From Loktanella sp. 3ANDIMAR09 (GTDB lineage Bacteria; Pseudomonadota; Alphaproteobacteria; Rhodobacterales; Rhodobacteraceae), in the NCBI RefSeq assembly GCF_001420005.1, contig NZ_LJAK01000008.1:1-64000 (forward strand): a stretch of 64,000 nt of DNA, read 5' to 3'. The notes beneath the pieces were generated by a model, which saw only the letters and a list, made by a program, of their open reading frames with translations, was not told the origin of the DNA and did no database searches. Position numbers and translations under genes: made by a program. How positions within the stretch are numbered: the stretch's first letter is position 1; each line of letters begins with the position of its first letter. Shown here one piece after another: positions 53,592-62,139 of this stretch.

Positions 53592-53616
53592 GAATTGGCT
53601 CCGACGGTAGGGATCG
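53592..53616. repeat. Right attachment site (attR) direct repeat in tRNA-Asn
   Basis: Identical over 25 bp to 31860-31884. It covers the 3' end of tRNA-Asn plus four bases beyond the CCA. Integration here restores a complete tRNA. Confidence 0.9.
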
Positions 53617-53670
53617 AACCTACGACCAATTGATTAACAGTCAACTGCTCTACCGCTGAGCTACGTCGGA
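53596..53670 (-). tRNA. tRNA-Asn (GTT anticodon)
   Basis: Read on the minus strand, the 75-nt gene starts TCCGACGTAGCTCAGCGGTA and ends with GGTTCGATCCC, an acceptor strand CGTCGGA and encoded GCCA. The anticodon loop is CTGTTAA, giving anticodon GTT (Asn). All cloverleaf arms pair, and the 7-bp acceptor is perfect. It is the attachment gene for the adjacent island, the integrase being next to its 3' end. Confidence 0.97.
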
Positions 53671-53873
53671 AAACCTGCGGGCTCTATAGCGGTGTGGTTT
53701 TGGGGCGTAAAGCGGAAATCTGCAGTTTGAGGCGAAGTTTTTGTCGCCCCTGCGACAAACAGGTCTGTGGCGTGAGTTGCCTAAAATTCATGCTGGACCG
53801 GTTGCGGACTGTCCTTATAGTCGGGCGAGGCGAAGGTCTGGAGGATGGGCCCGCCCAACAGGAGGAATTCTAT

Positions 53874-54956
53874 ATGAAACGCAGACAATTTCTGACGTCC
53901 GCTGCCATTGGTGGCGCGGCGACTGCGCTGGCCACACCGGCACTGGCGCAATCGGCGACCGAAATGAACATCGTGTCCACATGGCCGCGTGACTTTCCTG
54001 GTCTGGGCACGAGCGCGCAGCGCCTGGCTGCACGGATCGAGGCGCTGACCGAGGGTCGGATCGCCGTGAACTACTTTGCGGCAGGCGAGCGCGTCGGTGC
54101 GTTCGACAGCTTTGACGAAGTCGCGTCCGGCAACTCTCAGGCCTATATCGGTGCCGACTACTACTGGAAGGGCAAGCACGCCGGCTGGTCGCCGTTCACC
54201 GCGATCCCGATGGGTCTGACCTATACCGAAATCGACGCCTGGATGAAATTCGGCGGCGGTCAGGAGTTGTACGAAAAGCTGGGCGACGAATTCGGCGTCA
54301 TCGGCTTTCCGGCAGGCAACACCGGCGTGCAGATGGGCGGCTGGTTCAACAAAGAAATCGAATCCGCCGATGACCTGCGCGGCCTGAAAATGCGTATCCC
54401 CGGTCTGGGTGGTGACGTCATCGCCAAGCTGGGCGGCTCGCCTGTGTCCGTCCCGGGCGGCCAGATCTACGAAAACCTTGTCTCGGGTGCGATTGATGCG
54501 ACCGAATGGGTCGGTCCTTGGAACGACTTCTTCCTCAAGCTTTATGAAGCGGCACAGTACTACTACTGGCCCGGCTTCCACGAGCCCGGATCGCAGCTTT
54601 GCCTGGGGATGAACAAGTCCTGGTGGTCCGGTCTGTCGTCCATCGACCAGGAAATCATCAAGGTCGCCTGTGCCGAGGAAAACGCCGTGTCCATGGCAGA
54701 AGCCAATGCAAACAACGGTGTCTACCTCAACCGTCTGATCAACGAATACGGCGTGGAACTGCGTGAATTCAACGATGACGTCTACGAGGCCTTTGGTTCG
54801 GCCTCTGCCGAGGTGATCGAGGAGGCCCGCGATCACAGCCCGCTGGCCGCCGAAATTTTCGACAGCCACCTGAACGCGCGCGCGTCGGTTGGTGCATGGT
54901 CGAACCTTTCGGACGCACCCTATGTCACGAAGCGTAACCGTATTCTGGACATCTAA
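53874..54956 (+). CDS. dctP: TRAP transporter solute-binding protein (DctP family, TakP-like)
   Basis: The 360-residue periplasmic receptor has a twin-Arg-like signal (RRQFLTSAAIGG, cleavage near ALAQ/SAT, residue 26), so Tat export is possible. The DctP signature appears as ADDLRGLKMRIPGLGGDVIA and GQIYENLVSGAIDATEWVGP. TakP-like relatives bind 2-oxoacids or similar carboxylates. ATG 53874 follows AGGAGGAA. It is the first gene of dctP-dctQ-dctM. Two stem-loops after it may raise its level relative to the membrane subunits. The substrate cannot be assigned from sequence. Confidence 0.9.
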   Translation: MKRRQFLTSAAIGGAATALATPALAQSATEMNIVSTWPRDFPGLGTSAQRLAARIEALTEGRIAVNYFAAGERVGAFDSFDEVASGNSQAYIGADYYWKGKHAGWSPFTAIPMGLTYTEIDAWMKFGGGQELYEKLGDEFGVIGFPAGNTGVQMGGWFNKEIESADDLRGLKMRIPGLGGDVIAKLGGSPVSVPGGQIYENLVSGAIDATEWVGPWNDFFLKLYEAAQYYYWPGFHEPGSQLCLGMNKSWWSGLSSIDQEIIKVACAEENAVSMAEANANNGVYLNRLINEYGVELREFNDDVYEAFGSASAEVIEEARDHSPLAAEIFDSHLNARASVGAWSNLSDAPYVTKRNRILDI

Positions 54957-54999
54957 ATCGTCCCATCGGGACTGACCCCGCCCGGTCTGGGGTGGGACA

Positions 55000-55030
55000 G
55001 ATCAGGGCAGATATCATGTCTGCCCTGATC
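55000..55030 (+). other. Perfect 12-bp hairpin in the dctP-dctQ spacer
   Basis: Arms GATCAGGGCAGA (55000-55011) and TCTGCCCTGATC (55019-55030) flank a 7-nt loop, with no T tract after. An additional stem (GTCCCA 54960-54965 with TGGGAC 54993-54998) lies just upstream. Probably mRNA-stabilising hairpins protecting the dctP message. Confidence 0.65.
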
Positions 55031-55064
55031 GGATATCAGACACAAATTTTCAGGAGACACTGGA

Positions 55065-56027
55065 ATGGAAAAAGAGTCAGCGTCGCGTGCATTGGTTGCG
55101 CGCGGGTTCGGATGGTTGGTGCTGGCCGTGACGGCCGGATACATGGTCAACGTTGTTCTGAACTTCTGGTTCGATTTTCCGGGTGTCACCGCCGGGCTGG
55201 AAAACCCGCTGTCCCTGGTGCAGGTCGCCGTGTTTGCAGTGCTGGCGGCTGTCGCCGTTTTGTACGTGCTTCGCAGCCCTGACGTCAGTCTGCGGGCGGA
55301 TGCGGCGCGGATCAGTGATTTCAACCGGTTTCTGGTGCGGGCCGCGTTCTGGGTGGTGCTGCTGGTCGGGATCGGGGATTCGATCCTGTCGTTCCTGCGC
55401 GTGCAGGGCTTTCTGGAGGGGATCGTCGGCGATGACCTTGCCGGCAGCCTTGCGCGGGCCGATTTCCGCGGCGTTTACCTGCATGTGCCGCTGATTATTC
55501 TGGGTATCGTCATTGGTGCCGTGACCCGGGGACTTGGGTTTACCTGGCTGACCCTGATGGTTGTGATTGCCGAACTGGCCATCGTGTTCAGCCGCTTTGT
55601 GTTTTCCTACGAACAGGCGTTTCTGTCCGACCTTGTGCGGTTCTGGTACGGGGCGCTGTTCCTGTTTGCCTCGGCCTATACCCTGCTCGAGGATGGTCAC
55701 GTGCGCGTCGACCTGTTCTACGCCTCGATGCGGCGCGAGACAAAGGGCCGCGTCAATTCTGTCGGGGCCGTCATCATGGGGATGACACTGTGCTGGACGA
55801 TCCTGATCGTTGGCTTTGGCACGGCGAGCAGCGTGATCGTCGGTCCGATCCTTGTCTTTGAGGTGACGCAGGCGGGCTTTGGCCTCTACGTCAAATATTT
55901 CATGGCGGGTTTCCTCGCTGTCTTTGCGATCACTATGATGGTGCAGTTCGTGGCGCAATTTATGGATTCCATCGCTGACAAACGCGGTGAGCCGGGCGGG
56001 CGCGACGCGCACGCCGGCACGATGTAA
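55065..56027 (+). CDS. dctQ: TRAP transporter small permease (DctQ family, enlarged)
   Basis: The 320-residue membrane protein has about seven hydrophobic segments. The C-terminal part from about residue 150 is DctQ-like (LVRFWYGALFLFASAYTLLEDGHVRVDLFYASM is characteristic, though split here by position). Ordinary DctQ proteins are about 160-200 residues, so an extra N-terminal block of three helices (about 10-120) is present. ATG 55065 follows CAGGAGA. It should form the membrane part with DctM, whose gene begins 21 nt downstream. Confidence 0.85.
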   Translation: MEKESASRALVARGFGWLVLAVTAGYMVNVVLNFWFDFPGVTAGLENPLSLVQVAVFAVLAAVAVLYVLRSPDVSLRADAARISDFNRFLVRAAFWVVLLVGIGDSILSFLRVQGFLEGIVGDDLAGSLARADFRGVYLHVPLIILGIVIGAVTRGLGFTWLTLMVVIAELAIVFSRFVFSYEQAFLSDLVRFWYGALFLFASAYTLLEDGHVRVDLFYASMRRETKGRVNSVGAVIMGMTLCWTILIVGFGTASSVIVGPILVFEVTQAGFGLYVKYFMAGFLAVFAITMMVQFVAQFMDSIADKRGEPGGRDAHAGTM

Positions 56028-56048
56028 TCGCATCCAAGGGATACTGAT

Positions 56049-58694
56049 ATGGAACTTTTCTTCCTTTTGATGCTGGTCGTCATCATGGCTGGGGCGCTTG
56101 GGTCGGGCTATCCGGTGGCGTTTGCGCTGCCCGGTGCTGCCATCCTGACGATCGGTGCGGCTGCCGCGACGGGCTATGTCTTTGCCGGTGATACGTCGGC
56201 GTATTTCTCGAACTCCGGGCCGTCACAATGGCTGTCGGCGGGGGTGACGAACCTGCGCGGGGTCTATTGGGAACCCGAACGGGATACGCTGATCGCCATT
56301 CCGCTGTTCATTTTCATGGGGATCATGTTGCAGCGGTCCAAGATCGCCGAGGATCTGCTGGTCACCATGGCGCAGCTGTTCGGTCCGGTGCCGGGTGGTC
56401 TGGGTATTTCGGTTGTCGTGGTGGGTGCGCTGCTGGCCGCAACCACGGGTATCGTGGGGGCGACGGTGGTCGCGATGGGGATGATTTCCCTGCCCGCGAT
56501 GATGCGCAACGGATATTCCAATGCGCTGTCCACGGGCACGATTGCCGCCTCTGGGACCTTGGGCCAGATCATTCCGCCATCCATCGTGCTGATCATTCTG
56601 GCCGACCAGTTGGCCAGTGCCGTCGATCAGGCGGGGCAGGCGCGTCAGGCCCTGTACCGGTCGTCAACCGGCGAGCTGTCCATGCCGACGGAATTCGCGG
56701 TCAGTTCCACATCCGCCGGTGACATGTTCCTGGGGGCCATGATCCCCGGCCTGCTGCTGGTCCTGCTCTATATCGTGTTCATCCTCGTGGTGGCGATCGT
56801 GCGGCCCAAACTGGCACCTGCCGTTCCATACGAGGGCAAATACGACACGGCGTTCCTGGGTAACGTGCTGCTGGCGATGATCCCGCCGCTGGCGCTGATC
56901 CTGCTGGTGCTGGGGTCGATCATCGCGGGTATCGCCACGGTCAACCAGGCCGGGGCCATCGGTGCGGTGGGGGCCATGATCATGGCCGGATACCGCCTGC
57001 ATCCCGAAGGGCGCGGTCAGAGGTTCACGCCAGCCATCATCGCCATCGTCGGTCTGGGCGTCGTGACCTACGCCCTGTCCAATTACGACACCAACGTGCT
57101 GAACATGCAGACCGCAGAGGACCGCACCGGCGTCACCATCGCGGCCGTCGGTGTGGCGCTGCTGACGATCTCGATCATCTGGTCGGGCATCCGTGCATTC
57201 TTTAACGAAGACGCGCTGCGCGGTGTCATGGTCGAAACAGCCAAGACGACATCGCTGGTGTTCATCATCCTGCTGGGTGCGGCCATGCTGACCGCGGCCT
57301 TCCGCGCCTTTGGCGGCGAAGAACTGGTCAAACACTTCCTCGAAGGTCTGCCGGGTGGTTTCTGGACGAAATTCATCATCGTCATGGTGGTGATCTTTGT
57401 GCTGGGCTTCTTCCTCGACTTTATCGAAATCGCGGTGGTCGTGGTGCCGATCGTGGCTCCGATCCTGTTGGCCGATCCAGAGGCGAATATCACGGCCGTC
57501 TGGCTGGGTGTGATGATCGGTCTGAACATTCAGACGTCGTTCCTGACACCGCCGTTCGGATTTGCACTGTTCTACCTGCGCGGTGTCGCGCCCGCGGCGG
57601 TCAAGACCATCCAGATCTACAAGGGGGTCGTGGCCTTTATCGGATTGCAGCTTGCGGCATTGGTCATCGTGGCGTTCAACCCGCCGCTGGTGAACTATCT
57701 GCCTGCCCGGACCTCGCTCATATCCGAAAACGCGCCGCCTCCGGTGAACCCGGCATTGCAGTATTGCATCGAGGAATTCGTGGCCGAACAATTCGCGGCG
57801 AATTCAGCGACGATTTCTTCGGCGATCCAGCAGGCGCGTGCGTTGGACGTGTCCTATCTGCCAGAGGATCTGGTTGACGACTGGACCGATGGTCTGGACA
57901 AGGCCGAACAGGCGATGCCGATGATGCAACGCATCGTGGATGCGACCGCAGCACAATACGCTGCCGCCGAGGACTACCGCGAGCCGCATACCTTTGTGCG
58001 GGCACTTGAACGCGACGCCCGCATGCTGGAGCCCGAGATTGAGGAGCTGCGTTTGCGGGCCTCGCGTGGGTTCGGCGACCCAGAGGCGCAACTGGCCCGC
58101 GCCGACATGCTGCAGGCAGAGCGCGACGCGCTCTTGGCACAGATCCCGGCAACCTGGCCCGAAACCCAAGAAGCCTATGCTGTGCTGAACCGGGAAAACC
58201 AGACGGCGCGCAACATGTACCGCCGGAATGTCGATCAGGCCTACGAACCTGTGCCGGAACTGCGCGGCATCATCGCCTCTGCTGACGCGCTGGCGGCACT
58301 GGGTCCGCAGATCGACGCGCTTGCCGCTGATGCGCTGACGATGGACGCGGAAACGGCCGATGTCCGGTTCCGCGAAGTCGAGAGCGCGCTGGGCGATGTC
58401 GCGGGTGCCCGCGATATCCGGGGCCTCTTGTCGGATGCCCGCAACGAGATCGACGACAGGTCGCCAGATCCCGAGCGTGGTCTGGAATACGTGGTCGAGG
58501 CCCAGGAACTGTTCGCGGCAGAAGTCGCATGGCGGACCCGTGCTGCGACCGAACTCTTGCCCGGTCTGATTGCCTATGACGAGGCGATCCAGGGAACCAT
58601 CGGTCTGCGTCAGCAGTCACGTTTGCCCCGCGAGACGGCATTGTATGTCGCGGGTTGTTCCGCGCGGCACCGGGATATCTCGCTCAACTTCTGA
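56049..58694 (+). CDS. dctM: TRAP transporter large permease (DctM) with C-terminal extension
   Basis: The 881-residue protein contains the DctM permease in about residues 1-555 (IPLFIFMGIMLQRS, GIVGATVVAMGMISLPAMM, GTLGQIIPPSIVLIILADQL, TSFLTPPFGFALFYLRGVAP). After NPPLVNYLPA a soluble, charged and mainly helical segment of about 320 residues follows, absent from typical DctM proteins of about 430 residues. An insert also enlarges the middle (about 190-230). The protein transports the DctP-bound solute with sodium or proton gradients. The function of the extension is unknown. Confidence 0.88.
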   Translation: MELFFLLMLVVIMAGALGSGYPVAFALPGAAILTIGAAAATGYVFAGDTSAYFSNSGPSQWLSAGVTNLRGVYWEPERDTLIAIPLFIFMGIMLQRSKIAEDLLVTMAQLFGPVPGGLGISVVVVGALLAATTGIVGATVVAMGMISLPAMMRNGYSNALSTGTIAASGTLGQIIPPSIVLIILADQLASAVDQAGQARQALYRSSTGELSMPTEFAVSSTSAGDMFLGAMIPGLLLVLLYIVFILVVAIVRPKLAPAVPYEGKYDTAFLGNVLLAMIPPLALILLVLGSIIAGIATVNQAGAIGAVGAMIMAGYRLHPEGRGQRFTPAIIAIVGLGVVTYALSNYDTNVLNMQTAEDRTGVTIAAVGVALLTISIIWSGIRAFFNEDALRGVMVETAKTTSLVFIILLGAAMLTAAFRAFGGEELVKHFLEGLPGGFWTKFIIVMVVIFVLGFFLDFIEIAVVVVPIVAPILLADPEANITAVWLGVMIGLNIQTSFLTPPFGFALFYLRGVAPAAVKTIQIYKGVVAFIGLQLAALVIVAFNPPLVNYLPARTSLISENAPPPVNPALQYCIEEFVAEQFAANSATISSAIQQARALDVSYLPEDLVDDWTDGLDKAEQAMPMMQRIVDATAAQYAAAEDYREPHTFVRALERDARMLEPEIEELRLRASRGFGDPEAQLARADMLQAERDALLAQIPATWPETQEAYAVLNRENQTARNMYRRNVDQAYEPVPELRGIIASADALAALGPQIDALAADALTMDAETADVRFREVESALGDVAGARDIRGLLSDARNEIDDRSPDPERGLEYVVEAQELFAAEVAWRTRAATELLPGLIAYDEAIQGTIGLRQQSRLPRETALYVAGCSARHRDISLNF

Positions 58695-58699
58695 TGGAC

Positions 58700-58730
58700 A
58701 AAGGGCCGGGGGAAACCCCGGCCCTTTGGC
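58700..58730. terminator. Bidirectional terminator after dctM
   Basis: A perfect 12-bp stem, AAAGGGCCGGGG (58700-58711) with CCCCGGCCCTTT (58716-58727), closes a GAAA tetraloop. It lies between convergent dctM and the CBS-domain gene. A/T tracts at the two ends suit termination on both strands. Confidence 0.85.
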
Positions 58731-58751
58731 TTTGGACGAACCCGGCGGGTG

Positions 58752-59291
58752 TCAGAGCATGCTGACGACGATCACCATGATGATCGAGTACAGCGCGATA
58801 CCACCGCCGATCAGGTAGTAGGGGAAATTGCGCGTCACGTTCGCCGTGGCCATCGTGCGCGCCTGATAGATCAGTTCGGGCCAGCTGTAGGACACAAAGT
58901 CGCCTTGGGTAAAGACCACCTTGATGCGGCCTTCGGCGTCGACGACGGGCAGGCGGCGGAACCGTTCGTTCGACATCTGGCGCATCCAGTCGGTCACGTC
59001 GTCGGTTTCCACGGCCAGCCGCGGATTGGCGGTCATGATGTCCGACAGCTTGGTCGTCTTGGCGTCCATGCCCTTGCCAACCAGTTTGTTCATCACGTCG
59101 CGTTCCGTCACGACGCCGATTACCTTGTCGTCGGCATCGACCACCATCACAGAGCCATAATTCTTGTCCGACATTGCGGCCACGGCATCGAAAACCGTGG
59201 TTTCGGGGCTGCGCGTCAGTGGCTTTGGCTTGGACTTGTATTCAGGCCGATCCATCAAGCGGCTGCCGGGTCTTTGTGTTGACTGTGCCAT
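58752..59291 (-). CDS. CBS-domain protein with C-terminal membrane helix
   Basis: The 179-residue protein has two CBS motifs (about 26-80, with SVMVVDADDKVIGVVTERDVM, and 84-140, with LPVVDAEGRIKVVFTQGD), the pair that binds adenine nucleotides. A hydrophobic helix (about 157-177) ends the protein, so it is probably anchored in the membrane with the CBS part in the cytoplasm. It is a single gene, convergent with the TRAP operon and divergent from the ABC exporter. The regulated target is unknown. Confidence 0.87.
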   Translation of the reverse strand: MAQSTQRPGSRLMDRPEYKSKPKPLTRSPETTVFDAVAAMSDKNYGSVMVVDADDKVIGVVTERDVMNKLVGKGMDAKTTKLSDIMTANPRLAVETDDVTDWMRQMSNERFRRLPVVDAEGRIKVVFTQGDFVSYSWPELIYQARTMATANVTRNFPYYLIGGGIALYSIIMVIVVSML

Positions 59292-59450
59292 TGCGCGATC
59301 CTCTGTTTGTTACTGTGTCATTTGACCTAATGCAGGTTGACCACAGGGCAAGTTGGTGCGCGTCAGCTGTGCCGCGACTGTGCGGCATTGCAGCTTTGCC
59401 ATTAGTAAGCGCCTGTGTAGGGTGCGGCAAATTGGCAAAGGACCGTCCCG

Positions 59451-60380
59451 ATGAATGCCATCGTTTCCATCAAGAACCTGCACAAGGCCTACGACAGTGG
59501 ATTCGTCGCACTGCGCGGCGTCGATCTGGATATCGCCGAGGGCGAAATCCTGGCGTTGCTGGGGCCGAACGGTGCGGGCAAGACCACGCTGATTTCGACC
59601 GTTTGCGGTATCACCGTCCCGACGTCCGGCAAAATCACGGTCGGTGGTCATGACACGGTCACGGACTACCGCGCGGCCCGTAGTCTGATCGGGCTGGTGC
59701 CGCAAGAGATCAATCTGGAACCCTTTGAGACCGTCGAAAACACCGTATCGTTTTCGCGCGGGTTGTTCGGCAAGAAAAAGGACCCGGCCCGTGTGGCAGA
59801 GGTTCTGAAAATGCTAAGCCTTGACGACAAGGCCAAATCCAAGATCAAGGAGTTGTCGGGCGGCATGAAACGCCGTGTGCTGATCGCCAAGGCGCTGGCG
59901 CATGAACCAAGGGTCCTGTTTCTGGACGAGCCGACAGCCGGGGTCGATGTTGAGCTGCGCAAGGACATGTGGAACGTCGTGGCCGACCTCAAGGCACATG
60001 GCGTGACGATCATCCTGACGACGCATTACATCGAAGAGGCCGAGGCGATCGCCGATCGTGTAGGCATCATCAGCAAGGGTGAAATCCTGCTGGTCCAGAA
60101 CAAGGACGAGATGATGGCGCAGATGGGCCGCAAGGAGTTGCGTGTCGATCTGGTCGAACCGGTGGAAACTATCCCGGACGCATTGACGAAATACGATCTG
60201 GTGCTGGCCCCGAATGGTCGGGCCGTCACATATACCTATGACACGCGCGCCGAACGGACCGGCATCCGCACCGTGTTGAACGACCTCGACGCAGCGGGGC
60301 TGCGCATGGCGGACCTGCAAACCCAACAATCCAGCCTGGAAGAAATCTTTACCACGCTGGTCAAGGAGCAAAGCGCATGA
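59451..60380 (+). CDS. ABC-2 type exporter ATP-binding protein (YadG-like)
   Basis: The 309-residue ATPase shows Walker A ([12 protein letters not shown]), Q-loop ([15 protein letters not shown]), signature (LSGGMKRRV), Walker B ([13 protein letters not shown]) and switch His (TTHYIEEAE), followed by the C-terminal regulatory tail found in ABC-2 exporters (about 220-309). The YadG/CcmA-like sequence suggests export rather than uptake. Its stop overlaps the permease start by 4 nt (ATGA). The exported molecule is unknown. Confidence 0.92.
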   Translation: MNAIVSIKNLHKAYDSGFVALRGVDLDIAEGEILALLGPNGAGKTTLISTVCGITVPTSGKITVGGHDTVTDYRAARSLIGLVPQEINLEPFETVENTVSFSRGLFGKKKDPARVAEVLKMLSLDDKAKSKIKELSGGMKRRVLIAKALAHEPRVLFLDEPTAGVDVELRKDMWNVVADLKAHGVTIILTTHYIEEAEAIADRVGIISKGEILLVQNKDEMMAQMGRKELRVDLVEPVETIPDALTKYDLVLAPNGRAVTYTYDTRAERTGIRTVLNDLDAAGLRMADLQTQQSSLEEIFTTLVKEQSA

Positions 60381-61138
60381 ACTGGACCGCGATCCGCGCC
60401 ATCTATGTGTTCGAGATGGCCCGCTTTTTCCGGACGCTGACGCAATCACTGATCAGTCCGGTGCTGTCGACATCGCTGTATTTCGTGGTGTTCGGCACCG
60501 CCATCGGCAGCCGGATCGAAACGGTCGAGGATGTCAGCTATGGCGCGTTCATCGTGCCGGGGCTGATCATGCTGTCGGTCATGACGCAGGCCACCAGCAA
60601 CGCCAGTTTCGGCATCTATTTCCCGAAATTCATCGGCACGATTTATGAACTGCTGTCGGCACCCGTAAATTTTCTGGAAATCACCTTGGGCTATGTCGGG
60701 GCCGCGGCGACCAAGGCGTTGTTCATCGGTGTGATCATCTTTGTCACCGCGTTCTTTTTCGTCGATATTACCGTGCAGCACCCGTTCGCGATGATTGCGT
60801 TTTTGTTGATGACTTGCGTCAGTTTTGCCCTTCTGGGGTTCATCATCGGCATCTGGGCGGGCAATTTCGAACAGCTGCAACTGATCCCCTTGCTGGTGAT
60901 CACGCCACTCGTGTTTCTGGGCGGGTCATTTTATTCGGTCACGATGCTGCCGCCGATCTGGCAGACGATCACGATGTTCAACCCGGTGGTCTATCTGATT
61001 TCAGGGTTCCGCTGGGCGTTCTTCGGCACGGCGGATGTGCCGGTGGCGATCAGCCTTGCGGCCATCGCGTTTTTCATGGCCGCCTGCTTGGCCGCGATAT
61101 GGTGGATTTTCCGCACTGGCTGGCGCATCCGCCAGTAA
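60377..61138 (+). CDS. ABC-2 type exporter permease (YadH-like)
   Basis: The 253-residue membrane protein has six helices and the ABC-2 family motif [20 protein letters not shown] with [16 protein letters not shown] near the end. It pairs with the ATPase encoded just upstream, to which it is coupled by a 4-nt overlap. Family members export polysaccharides, lipids or drugs. Nothing nearby fixes the substrate. Confidence 0.92.
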   Translation: MNWTAIRAIYVFEMARFFRTLTQSLISPVLSTSLYFVVFGTAIGSRIETVEDVSYGAFIVPGLIMLSVMTQATSNASFGIYFPKFIGTIYELLSAPVNFLEITLGYVGAAATKALFIGVIIFVTAFFFVDITVQHPFAMIAFLLMTCVSFALLGFIIGIWAGNFEQLQLIPLLVITPLVFLGGSFYSVTMLPPIWQTITMFNPVVYLISGFRWAFFGTADVPVAISLAAIAFFMAACLAAIWWIFRTGWRIRQ

Positions 61139-61176
61139 GCCTTGTCGCGGGGCCATCGGGAGCCTAGATCGGGGGG

Positions 61177-61971
61177 ATGAAAAACATCCTCCCGTTTATG
61201 AAATCCGATCCCGTGGTGAATGTGGTGCGCCTGCAAGGCGCGATCACGACCACCGGGCGTGGCCTGGACGATCCCGGCCTCGCGGCTGTGCTGCAAAAAG
61301 CATTTACCAAGGGCCGCCCCAAGGCCGTTGCCTTGCAGATCAATTGTCCCGGCGGCAGCCCTGTGCAGTCATCGTTGATCGCCGCGCGGATCCGGCGGCT
61401 GTCGCAGGAAAAGAACGTGCCGGTCTATGCCTTTGTCGAGGACGTGGCCGCCTCTGGCGGTTACTGGCTGGCCTGTGCCGCGGATGAAATCTATGCCGAT
61501 CAAGGCAGTATCGTGGGGTCCATCGGCGTGATTTCCGCAGGCTTTGGCCTGCATGACCTGATTGGGCGTTACGGCGTGGAACGTCGGGTGCATACGGCGG
61601 GCACATCGAAATCCATGCTGGACCCGTTTCGCCCCGAAAAGGAAGAGGACGTCACTCGGCTGAAAGGCTGGCTGGACGATCTGCACGGCATTTTCATCGC
61701 ATATGTGAAATCCCGGCGCGAGGCGCATCTGGACGATGATCCTGCGATCTTTTCCGGCGAGGTCTGGATCGGGCAAAAGGCGGTGGACAAGGGTCTGGTC
61801 GATGGTCTGGGTCACCTGATCCCGGTGATGAAGGCCGAATTCGGCGACAAGACGCGGTTCCGCCGCTATGGCCCGAAAAAATCACTGTTTCAGCGTCTGG
61901 GTGCGCGGATCATCGGCGACGCAATCGGCACGGTCGAGGACCGCGCCGCATTCGCACGGTTCGGTCTGTAG
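61177..61971 (+). CDS. S49-family serine peptidase (SppA/SohB-like)
   Basis: The 264-residue enzyme has the S49 core with the nucleophile Ser93 (DVAASGGYWLACA) and the general base Lys145 (GTSKSMLDPFRP), the Ser/Lys dyad of signal peptide peptidase A. The C-terminal part has GQKAVDKGLVDGLG. It is the short form with one S49 domain and lacks an obvious N-terminal membrane helix, so its membrane association is uncertain. It may clear signal peptides or membrane fragments. A zinc-ribbon microprotein gene begins one base after its stop. Confidence 0.92.
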   Translation: MKNILPFMKSDPVVNVVRLQGAITTTGRGLDDPGLAAVLQKAFTKGRPKAVALQINCPGGSPVQSSLIAARIRRLSQEKNVPVYAFVEDVAASGGYWLACAADEIYADQGSIVGSIGVISAGFGLHDLIGRYGVERRVHTAGTSKSMLDPFRPEKEEDVTRLKGWLDDLHGIFIAYVKSRREAHLDDDPAIFSGEVWIGQKAVDKGLVDGLGHLIPVMKAEFGDKTRFRRYGPKKSLFQRLGARIIGDAIGTVEDRAAFARFGL

Positions 61972-62139
61972 ATGATCATCAAAGCGGTCGCCATCTTTCT
62001 GGTCGGCATGGTCGTGCTTGGCATTTTCGGCAAGCTGAGATTTCCCGGGCAACAACGGCTGGCGGACGCCAAATGTAAAAACTGCGGTCGCTACCGCATC
62101 GGCAAGGGGCCTTGCCCCTGTGAAAAAGGGCATCCCTGA
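61972..62139 (+). CDS. 55-residue membrane protein with zinc-ribbon-like C-terminus
   Basis: The small protein has one membrane helix (about 3-20) followed by KCKNCGRY and PCPCEKGH, four Cys as two CxxC/CxC pairs that could bind zinc. The gene begins at 61972, immediately after the S49 peptidase stop, and its TGA overlaps the ATG of the antiporter gene (62137-62141). This gapless packing supports reality. Function is unknown. Conserved neighbours suggest a membrane partner role. Confidence 0.75.
   Translation: MIIKAVAIFLVGMVVLGIFGKLRFPGQQRLADAKCKNCGRYRIGKGPCPCEKGHP

Larger units (their letters stand above)
31860..53616. mobile_element. 21.7-kb genomic island at tRNA-Asn (integrative mobilizable element)
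   Basis: The segment is bounded by identical 25-bp repeats (31860-31884 and 53592-53616), the right one being the 3' end of tRNA-Asn. It carries a tyrosine integrase adjacent to the tRNA, a MobC-like plus relaxase pair, two large helicase proteins, a redox gene cluster and scars of IS3 and MFS genes. Absence of conjugation pilus/T4SS genes points to an element mobilised in trans. The damaged relaxase suggests mobility by conjugation may now be lost. Confidence 0.85.
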
